In this document: positions 1-6,603 of the stretch, piece after piece
Position numbering within the stretch: the first letter of the stretch is position 1
How the letters are laid out: each line of letters starts with the position of its first letter
NCBI GenBank assembly: GCA_964397295.1
Contig: CAYNJG010000235.1
Span: 1-11,232, forward strand
Length of the DNA stretch: 11,232 nucleotides
Reading direction: 5' to 3'
Source: CAYNJG01 sp964397295
GTDB lineage: Bacteria; Planctomycetota; Planctomycetia; Pirellulales; Pirellulaceae
Made by a program: the position numbers and the translations under genes
The notes under the pieces: model-generated
Databases searched by the model: none
What the model was told of the DNA's origin: nothing
Seen by the model: the letters and a program-made list of their open reading frames with translations, nothing else

Positions 1-1368
1 TAACACATGCCCCATTCCCAACGCGCGGGGCGTCGGTGTGAGTGAATCGGTTGCGTCAGCAAACTGACCCGTGCCATCGTTCAGCAAGACTTCTGTACCG
101 CGAAAGTCACTGGTCAGGAGCAAGTCTAAATCGCTGTCTTGATCCAAATCGACGAGCGAAGCTGTTCGAACGCGGCGTTGACGTTTTGCTGCAAGCCCGC
201 TTTTCTGGGTCACGTCCGTGAAGTTTCCCTTGCCGTCGTTTTGCAGAAGCGTCGCAGGAAAACTATCGTCCGCGTCAAAATACGGAGTTGGCACGCCGCC
301 GCTCAGATGGCCTTCGCGTGTTTGCGTCACCAACACATCCACGTCGCCGTCGCCATCAATGTCGCCTACAGCCATCGCGCTTGGTTTGGCAAGTTGGTTC
401 TGCAAAGCTTTTAGCAGCGTTGGACGATCGTTGAACTGCCCGTCTTTCGTGCCACGGTAAAACATCGGCACGCCACCTCGAACGCCACACAATAGGTCGA
501 TTGCGCCGTCGCCAGTAAAGTCCGCGAACACGGCGCTAGTTGTGCGTAAGCTGGAAAGGCTGCAAAGAGGTTTCTTGGCAAATCGCCACTTGCCGCGATT
601 CCAGTACACGCGGTTGACGCCGACCAAAATCACTTCCGGCAGCTGATCACCGTTGAGATCCTGGATCACGATCGGATCAACGTTTGCCGGAAGTTTCTTC
701 GCCGTTGGATCAACGTCCAGCGTAACACTCATCGCTGGAGTGAAAACTGGCGGTCCCTTTCGAACCAGAACTTGCACGCCGGATGCATCGACCGAATCAG
801 CGACGTAACGTTTTGTCTCGGCGTCTTGGTCCGCCGACCACGTGACGTGGAGGTTACCGCTGACGACGAAACGACGCGTTGACTCTGCGTGCTCGGCGTG
901 TACTTTCATTGCAATGGTCGAGAGAGCGGGCCCATCTTTCGCCGGTGTAAATCCGGTGAGCTTCCACTCCGAACCCGTGACGCGAAATCCGCTCTTTTCG
1001 AAATCTTGTAACAACGTTTTGAACGCCTGTTGATCGAGCGGCTTGCTCGGCGCGACAAACTGAATCTGCTTGATCTCGTTTTCGAGCAGTGTTTCGACAG
1101 CCGTGGAATGCAGTACCACTTTTGCAACGGGCGCTGCCGTCAAAGCGCTCCACGCATGGTCGGCTTGAATCAGATTGTCCCAGAAGGTAACGACTGACTT
1201 CTCATACTTTTGTGCCTCGATTTCCATCGCCCAGGTTGTGCGATCGTAGTACGCTCGCATTTGGGCGAACTCTTTGGGGTTCGTCGGCACGCGAGTCGAC
1301 TGAGCGTTGAGCGAACTCGCAACGCAAGCGACGAGAACAATTGCAGTGATAGAGAAGTTCAAGTTCAT
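1..1368 (-). CDS. Secreted FG-GAP/VCBS repeat protein (CRTAC1-like), C-terminus beyond window
   Basis: The frame is open from an ATG at 1368 to the window start, giving 456 residues with no stop, so the gene is partial at its 3' end. Residues 1-23 are a Sec signal peptide with a hydrophobic core and a likely signal peptidase I site after Leu-Asn-Ala (residues 20-22); there is no lipobox. Residues 24-225 contain no FG-GAP motif. They have an alpha-helical look, then beta-rich segments around 113-205; an NTF2/SnoaL-like fold is possible but unproven. Four Asp-rich calcium-loop motifs of FG-GAP/VCBS repeats follow: DLNGDQLPE (237-245), DFTGDGAID (283-291), DIDGDGDVD (336-344) and DLDQDSDLD (407-415). 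Typical inter-repeat text is present, such as LLQNDGKGNFTDVT (374-387). These repeats normally build a beta-propeller. The gene starts 32 bases after the stop of the upstream giant CRTAC1 gene on the same strand, so cotranscription is likely. A C-terminal ASPIC/UnbV domain may lie outside the window. Export and repeat class are secure; the function is unknown. Confidence 0.88.
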   Translation of the reverse strand, partial: MNLNFSITAIVLVACVASSLNAQSTRVPTNPKEFAQMRAYYDRTTWAMEIEAQKYEKSVVTFWDNLIQADHAWSALTAAPVAKVVLHSTAVETLLENEIKQIQFVAPSKPLDQQAFKTLLQDFEKSGFRVTGSEWKLTGFTPAKDGPALSTIAMKVHAEHAESTRRFVVSGNLHVTWSADQDAETKRYVADSVDASGVQVLVRKGPPVFTPAMSVTLDVDPTAKKLPANVDPIVIQDLNGDQLPEVILVGVNRVYWNRGKWRFAKKPLCSLSSLRTTSAVFADFTGDGAIDLLCGVRGGVPMFYRGTKDGQFNDRPTLLKALQNQLAKPSAMAVGDIDGDGDVDVLVTQTREGHLSGGVPTPYFDADDSFPATLLQNDGKGNFTDVTQKSGLAAKRQRRVRTASLVDLDQDSDLDLLLTSDFRGTEVLLNDGTGQFADATDSLTPTPRALGMGHVL

Positions 1369-1400
1369 CGTCCGAACGGGAAGGGGGAGAGGAAACGCAA

Positions 1401-4400
1401 CTACTCCGTTGGTTGGGAGATTGCAATCACGGACGAGTTCGCATCCGGCTTGTGGGAGGAAATCTTGCCGTTCGGCCAACGTACGCTGAATTCTATTGGA
1501 TCGCTTTGCGGTGGCAACGGAATGGTCGTCGACGATTGTGACAAGTAGCCACCGCCCGCTCCAATTTCTGCCGCAGATATTTTGCCGTCCGCGTATTTGA
1601 TTTCGACTCGAGCACCAATGCCTAATCGATTACGGGGCTCGCCCTGCAACCGCAAGATTCGCGTACTTGCAGCCTGTGTGGAAGTGAATTGCAGGATCGG
1701 GCCATTGTTGGTTGCCACGATGATTTCCGGTTGAGCGTCGCCCGAGATATCGGCGAGCACAGCAGACTTCGCGTCTCCCGAAACAACGATTCCACTTTCT
1801 CTCGCGAGCATCGGTTCAAACGTTCCGTCACCGTTGCCCGTTAGCAGCAGGCTCACTCCACCGTCGGCGCGACCCGTTTCAACCTGCGGTCCGAAAAAGT
1901 TCTGAGCCAGGAACAAATCTGGGATTTCGTCCCCGTTGAAATGACCGACAAGGATGCCGAAAACCGGTGCGGCTTGTGCGAGAGAGGGCAGCTGTTGGAA
2001 CGTAAACTTGCCTGCGCCGTCGTTTAGCCAAACGCCGGATTCCAAACTGTTCGCAGCGTAGCGATGCGAAGACTCCAGACGATTGGGTGCATAGATCTCC
2101 TGTAGAGACGCGCTGGCGAAATCGTGAAACTTTGTGAACTTGTCACCAAGCGTTGGCATTGCGTTGGTCGAGCAGCTTTTGCCGCGGACGGGGAAGAGCG
2201 TTTCGTCTTCGAATTCTGCCTCCACCAAATGCATGCGACCGCTGTTTTCAAAGTCGCCGTAGTAGAGCAGCGTCGGATGTTCGTCAGACGCATGGTACTT
2301 CATGTTCCAACCGAAATTCCCTGCAACTAAATCCATGTCGCCGTCGCAATCAAGATCTGCGGCAACCAGACTGTTGTACCAACCCACGTGACTGTCCAGA
2401 CCCGCCGCGGATGTTTGATCGACGAGTTGTCCTTGTTTGTTGTGGAAGAGTTTGGTCGATCCCCATTCGTGCGTTACTAACAAATCAGACCAACCGTCTG
2501 CATCAACGTCGGACCAAACGGCGCTCGTTACGAGTCCCGACTGTTGCAGGCCACTCACTTCGGCAGCCACGTCAGTGAATTTTCCATCGTCGTTTCGCAA
2601 TAGAAAACTCTGCGCCGCTAGTGGGTACTGCCCGGGAATGACTCGACCGCCGACGTACAGATCCAGGTCTCCATCACGGTCAAAGTCGTTTGTCGTAACG
2701 ATACTGCCGCTGGATAGAGTGGGTGGAAGTGTTCCGCTGGGTGCTTTCGAAAATTCGCCGGCACCATCGTTGAGATACAGTCGATCTTGTAAGACTTCGT
2801 CGCCGGGTTCGCATTCAACTCCGCCGCTGACGACGTACAGGTCCACGTCACCGTCGGCGTCAGCATCGAAGAACAACGCGCCCATGTCTTCGCAGTGAGC
2901 ATCGGTTTGCCAAGGCCCGCCAAATTGCGTGTAGAACTCGTCATCTTCCTCTATCAGCATCTGTCCCGCGCGACCCGCCGCGCCGGCAAGGAACAGATCT
3001 TGATCGCCGTCGTCGTCAATGTCGGCGACCGCCATGCCGGGTCCTAATTGCGAAAGTCGGTTAGGTAGCAGCGGCTGACGCTCGAAATCGTCAAATGTTT
3101 GTTCGCGATGGTTTTCTGCGAGAAGTGCGCTGCCTTGGAACAAAGGCGGCGTTTGTTTTTGTTCTGCGATCGATGTGTCATTCGCGTCCGGTTCCGTAAT
3201 CGTCAGATGATGATCCGCCGGCAAGTTTTCGAAAGTCTGCGTGCGACCGTTGGGCCATTTGATATCAAGACGTCGAATGGTTTTGGAATTACCAAGTCCA
3301 AAGTGTGCGACCAGTTCATTACTAGATAGATAGCCTTGCCCGCTGTTGACGTAGCGGGTCTGTTGTTGGCCCGGGTTCTCGTCGGTTTCCAGCTTCACCA
3401 TCGCGCCGAGCGCCCAGCGATTCGACTGGCGCCCTTTCAAACGAATGACCGTGCGGTGCGTATCGGCCGTATTGTTTTGGTAGACGCTGGGTGCCTCTTT
3501 TGCGTTATTGACGATCACGTCGAGGTCGCCATCGCGATCAAAGTCAGCCATCGCGGCGCCGGAACTAATACGTTTTGCTGCGAGGCCCCACTGCTCGTCG
3601 ATGCGTTCGAATCGATAGTCGCCTTTGTTACGGAACATCATGTTCGGGTCACGTTTCTCGGGCGAGTTCAACCAGATCTCCAACTTTTCCTTCTGGGTTT
3701 TTGCGTTGTTCGATTGGTTGCGTCGATCGGTGTTCGTCCAATCACGGTAGACGCCGTTGGTAACGTAAAGATCCGTCCAGCCGTCTTCGTCTAGGTCCGC
3801 AAACTTTAGCGACCACGTCCAATCCGTATCGGAGACTCCTGCCAGTTGTGCGATTTCCATGAACCTGCCAACGCCTGTGTTCAAGTAAAGTGCATTGCGT
3901 GCGTATTGACGAGGCGTGGGTAAATCGAGAAACCAATTGGAACGGGCCATGTTGCCCATCGACGCTTTTTGCGTGTAGTGGCTGCTGCCGGACATATCCG
4001 ACCCCATGAGATCCAATAAACCGTCATTGTTGATGTCGGCAATGTCGCAGCCCATCGAATACCAGGGCGTGTGCGGAAGTGCAGAGGCTGCGACGTCGGT
4101 GAACGTTCCGTCGCCATTGTTGCGATAGAGCAAGTCCGGACTAAAAAAGTCGTTTGCTACGTACAGGTCCGTCCAGCCGTCATTGTTGTAGTCCCACCAT
4201 GCGGCGCTTAGTCCGAAGTAGTTTCCTGAGATGCCAGCTTTCTTAGTGACGTCCGTGAAGTTGCCTTTGCCATCGTTTTGATAGAGGTAGTCAAACTGCG
4301 CGGACTTGATCGGAAACAGTGAACCATCCTTGCGAGTGATTACATCCACGAATTCGATTTGGTCGTCTGGAATACGAACCTTTCCAGTGACGTCTGGTTT

Positions 4401-5132
4401 CGGATCAGGAATTGGTTGCGGCGGATCTTTGCGATTCGTTACCAGGTACGCATCGAGATCACCGTCTCGATCGTAATCGGCAAAGGCCATGTTGATGCTC
4501 GCGCCGCTGTAGTTAATTCCACGGGCGGCACCTTCTTCGCTGAAGTTACCTTTGCCATCGTTAATGAAAAGTTGATTCGGCTGGTCGTCGTTGCACACGA
4601 AAAGATCGAGGTCGTCGTCGTTATCGATATCTACAAACGTGGCTCCCAGTGCATACGGCAGTTCGCCAACCGTCGTTGCTGTAACGTCCTCAAAGCGGAA
4701 CCCACCAAGGTTGCGGTAGAGTTTGTTACCGACTTGTGGTTGCGAAAGAAAAACGTCTGGCCAGCCGTCGGCGTCGTAGTCTCCAACGCAAACGCCACCG
4801 CCTGGTAGCGACTCTTGATAAATTCGCAGTTTATAGCCAGGTGGCGGTGTCCAGTTGTGCCCAAAGTCGATGCCCGTGCGTTCCACGGAAAGTGATTCGA
4901 ATCGCGGCGTGCCTTTTTGTGTTGTTCGCTGGGGTAGCTGAGCGGCCGCAAGCCATTTGCTGGCGGTCACGGGAGCCACCACGTCGGTGGCCACTTCAGA
5001 TTTCGCCGAGTCAGCCGAAGTGATCGTGCTCGTTTCGCCACTTGGCGTACTTTGGACCTTAGGCTTACAGCCCAAGGACATCAAAATCGCCAATACGAAC
5101 ACGTAGCTCGCACGCTGGAAAGATCCGCTCAT
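1401..5132 (-). CDS. Giant double-module CRTAC1-type lipoprotein (two FG-GAP propellers, two ASPIC/UnbV domains)
   Basis: The product has 1243 residues from the ATG at 5132. An in-frame ATG at 5165 would add 11 residues. I prefer 5132 because it gives a compact lipoprotein signal ending in SLGC with Cys22; neither start has a clear Shine-Dalgarno site. A Ser/Thr/Glu linker runs to about residue 75. Module 1 begins with TGIDF near residue 87 and has seven Asp-rich loops: DYDADGWPD (118), DIDNDDDLD (168), DYDRDGDLD (219), DYNNDGWTD (314), DINNDGLLD (366), DLDEDGWTD (446) and DFDRDGDLD (530). An ASPIC/UnbV domain at about 562-644 follows, with WPNG near 626. Module 2 repeats this plan with seven loops (704, 756, 816, 875, 926, 1064, 1128); the last two, HFNGDEIPD and DISGDAQPE, are degenerate. 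A second ASPIC/UnbV domain lies at about 1157-1237, with RWPNG near 1218. The architecture matches the large VCBS/CRTAC1-family proteins common in Bacteroidota and Planctomycetota. They are thought to be surface calcium-binding, adhesion or glycan-related proteins; the exact role is unknown. It is first in its operon and divergent from the beta-helix gene. Confidence 0.93.
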   Translation of the reverse strand: MSGSFQRASYVFVLAILMSLGCKPKVQSTPSGETSTITSADSAKSEVATDVVAPVTASKWLAAAQLPQRTTQKGTPRFESLSVERTGIDFGHNWTPPPGYKLRIYQESLPGGGVCVGDYDADGWPDVFLSQPQVGNKLYRNLGGFRFEDVTATTVGELPYALGATFVDIDNDDDLDLFVCNDDQPNQLFINDGKGNFSEEGAARGINYSGASINMAFADYDRDGDLDAYLVTNRKDPPQPIPDPKPDVTGKVRIPDDQIEFVDVITRKDGSLFPIKSAQFDYLYQNDGKGNFTDVTKKAGISGNYFGLSAAWWDYNNDGWTDLYVANDFFSPDLLYRNNGDGTFTDVAASALPHTPWYSMGCDIADINNDGLLDLMGSDMSGSSHYTQKASMGNMARSNWFLDLPTPRQYARNALYLNTGVGRFMEIAQLAGVSDTDWTWSLKFADLDEDGWTDLYVTNGVYRDWTNTDRRNQSNNAKTQKEKLEIWLNSPEKRDPNMMFRNKGDYRFERIDEQWGLAAKRISSGAAMADFDRDGDLDVIVNNAKEAPSVYQNNTADTHRTVIRLKGRQSNRWALGAMVKLETDENPGQQQTRYVNSGQGYLSSNELVAHFGLGNSKTIRRLDIKWPNGRTQTFENLPADHHLTITEPDANDTSIAEQKQTPPLFQGSALLAENHREQTFDDFERQPLLPNRLSQLGPGMAVADIDDDGDQDLFLAGAAGRAGQMLIEEDDEFYTQFGGPWQTDAHCEDMGALFFDADADGDVDLYVVSGGVECEPGDEVLQDRLYLNDGAGEFSKAPSGTLPPTLSSGSIVTTNDFDRDGDLDLYVGGRVIPGQYPLAAQSFLLRNDDGKFTDVAAEVSGLQQSGLVTSAVWSDVDADGWSDLLVTHEWGSTKLFHNKQGQLVDQTSAAGLDSHVGWYNSLVAADLDCDGDMDLVAGNFGWNMKYHASDEHPTLLYYGDFENSGRMHLVEAEFEDETLFPVRGKSCSTNAMPTLGDKFTKFHDFASASLQEIYAPNRLESSHRYAANSLESGVWLNDGAGKFTFQQLPSLAQAAPVFGILVGHFNGDEIPDLFLAQNFFGPQVETGRADGGVSLLLTGNGDGTFEPMLARESGIVVSGDAKSAVLADISGDAQPEIIVATNNGPILQFTSTQAASTRILRLQGEPRNRLGIGARVEIKYADGKISAAEIGAGGGYLSQSSTTIPLPPQSDPIEFSVRWPNGKISSHKPDANSSVIAISQPTE

Positions 5133-5273
5133 CACAACACCGGTAAAAAGAATCGAAAACACCATCGACCTGATGCGTATTCTGCATCATTCGCTTATTG
5201 TAATGTAAACTTCCCGGAGGTCGAAACTGCCGGGCGGGATGCTTTGTTCGTCCTGACGTTCACGCGTCGAACT
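5133..5273. promoter_or_regulatory. Divergent intergenic region holding the start signals of both surface-protein arms
   Basis: These 141 bases separate the starts of the two divergent transcription units, so both promoters should lie here. I cannot name a convincing -35/-10 pair. An AT-rich stretch at 5190-5210 containing TTATTGTAATGTAAAC is the best candidate for a -10 region. GGAGG at 5216-5220 resembles a Shine-Dalgarno site, but no in-frame start follows at a useful distance. A weak inverted repeat, CCCGG at 5213-5217 and CCGGG at 5230-5234, would fall in the leader of the plus-strand transcript. If the giant lipoprotein starts at 5165 instead, the region shrinks to 108 bases. Confidence 0.5.
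5171..5189. repeat. Perfect 6-bp inverted repeat TGATGC-N7-GCATCA, candidate operator
   Basis: The left arm is 5171-5176 and the right arm 5184-5189, both perfect, with a seven-base spacer (GTATTCT). The dyad lies between the two divergent surface-protein starts, 39 bases from the 5132 start and 85 bases from the 5274 start. That position would let one dimeric regulator control both arms. A 6-bp dyad can arise by chance, and no regulator gene is visible in the window, so the operator role is inference. If the giant lipoprotein starts at 5165, the dyad sits immediately upstream of its start codon. Confidence 0.35.
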
Positions 5274-6566
5274 ATGAATTCCAAACTCGTCAACATCTGG
5301 AATCGATTGATCATGTCGCCCCGAGGCAAAATATGGAGCATGGTTGGCTGGCTCACTATGGGCTTGTTGCTGGGCGCCGGTTGCGCGAATGAACCGGTCA
5401 CTGATTCGCCTGCTGAGCTCGACATTGGAGAGGGTGCAGCGGTGGAAGTAGCCACCGATTCCTCGACAACAATAGATGCTGGACGCGAGGCATTTCACGT
5501 CCATCCCGGTGAAGAGATTCAAGCGGCACTCGATAAAGCTGCGGCGCACGACAAAACTAAAATCGTGATCGTCCACGCCGGCACGTATCAACCGGATGAG
5601 CCACGACAGGCATTGATCTGGTTTAACAAAAAACACTCGGGCATTCATCTTCTGGCCCAAGGCGACGTGACATTGACCGCAGCAAACCCAGATGTCGCCA
5701 ATTCGGCGGACAAGAGTTTTCCAGCGATCGTCAATCACGTGATCTACTGCGGGGATGGCGTTGCAGCGACAACAAAAATCGAGGGCTTCCGCATCACGGG
5801 TGCCAACAATTTCGCCACGACTGAAGGGCCGCAGATTGAACCGTCGAGTGATCCAGAATTAAAACGCACCGCCTACTTCTATTACGATGGCGGCGGTATC
5901 AAGATTTTCGGTCGATCGTATCCCACTCTGGAAAACTTGGAGATTTGTGACAACTACAGCAGTCCGTGCGGCGCTGGAGTTTCTGTCGAGCACCGTGGCT
6001 TCCGTGATCAAGACGTCACGATTCGCAACTGTATCTTCCGCAACAACCGCGTGCCGTTGACTGGTGCTGCACTCGACTTGCTTGGCGATGACAAAGGCAG
6101 CGCTGTGACGGTCGAGAACTGCCTGTTCGTTGGGAATGCTTCCAACTGTTCGTTGGATTCACGGAGTCTCAAGTTAGGTACCTGGATGTCCGACAAGGGG
6201 CACGGCGCGATTACGGTCTTCAAGCCGTCGCGGCTAACGATGCGCAACTGTACGATCGTTGGCAATCGAAATGGCGTTGACGATTTGAGTCCCGAGTCGA
6301 CTTATCAGCGATGTGTCTTCTGGCACAACACGTTGGATGGCGGCTGGGTGACTGGAAACCGTTACGAAACATCCATCGTGAATGGCGCGGGAGTGAAAGA
6401 CTGCTTTCTTGGTGGTGAAGGGTTGGCCTACCATGACAGGCTCGACGCGAGCAATACGCTGGCTAACTCGAAGACACTCGGCCCTGAATTTGACGATACC
6501 TACACACCGCAGAATGCTAAACTTGACGGTGTCGGCTATCGTCCGTTTGAGCCACCGAAAAACTGA
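5274..6566 (+). CDS. Right-handed parallel beta-helix lipoprotein
   Basis: The product has 430 residues from the ATG at 5274. The frame is open further upstream, but that part runs antisense into the neighbouring gene and has no start followed by a signal peptide. A second ATG at 5313 (Met14) is almost as good: it places the basic residues directly before the hydrophobic core and the Cys at position 24. The signal ends in LLLGAGC (Cys37), a lipobox-like site, followed by an acidic Ser/Thr linker to about 73. The hallmark start of a pectate-lyase-like beta-helix follows, GEEIQAALDKAA (79-90) then KIVIVHAGTY (96-105). Repeated rungs carry an Asn-Cys ladder: RNC (251-253), ENC (281-283), RNC (324-326), QRC (345-347) and KDC (375-377). 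Such folds bind or cleave polysaccharides, but I see no recognisable catalytic signature, so binding or structure is as likely as lyase activity. It is 37 bases upstream of a CRTAC1 lipoprotein gene in the same direction. Confidence 0.88.
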   Translation: MNSKLVNIWNRLIMSPRGKIWSMVGWLTMGLLLGAGCANEPVTDSPAELDIGEGAAVEVATDSSTTIDAGREAFHVHPGEEIQAALDKAAAHDKTKIVIVHAGTYQPDEPRQALIWFNKKHSGIHLLAQGDVTLTAANPDVANSADKSFPAIVNHVIYCGDGVAATTKIEGFRITGANNFATTEGPQIEPSSDPELKRTAYFYYDGGGIKIFGRSYPTLENLEICDNYSSPCGAGVSVEHRGFRDQDVTIRNCIFRNNRVPLTGAALDLLGDDKGSAVTVENCLFVGNASNCSLDSRSLKLGTWMSDKGHGAITVFKPSRLTMRNCTIVGNRNGVDDLSPESTYQRCVFWHNTLDGGWVTGNRYETSIVNGAGVKDCFLGGEGLAYHDRLDASNTLANSKTLGPEFDDTYTPQNAKLDGVGYRPFEPPKN

Positions 6567-6603
6567 AGCCAAGGCTGGGCTTTACCCTTAGGACTGCCTC
6601 TCT

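Noticed and set aside
3336..3794. Long plus-strand frames opposite the giant CRTAC1 gene (also 2153-2578, 2437-2898, 4359-4808)
   Set aside because: Antisense of Asp-rich GAT/GAC repeats yields Ile/Val-rich open frames by composition; none has its own domain or start context.
5216..5220. GGAGG as a Shine-Dalgarno site
   Set aside because: The nearest ATG at 5239 is not in the beta-helix frame, and the in-frame start lies more than 50 bases away.
5052..5273. N-terminal extension of the beta-helix frame by 74 residues
   Set aside because: It overlaps antisense the signal-peptide region of the divergent gene, has no export signal at its own start, and would bury the lipoprotein signal in the middle of the protein.
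5187..5738. 183-residue open frame on the minus strand opposite the beta-helix gene
   Set aside because: It lies wholly opposite a gene with clear domain signatures and a signal peptide, shows no recognisable motif, and is typical of antisense shadow frames.
6566..6583. Short hairpin AAGCC-N7-GGCTT followed by TTT between the beta-helix and CRTAC1 genes
   Set aside because: A five-pair stem with three Ts is too weak to call a terminator, and the 37-base gap favours cotranscription.
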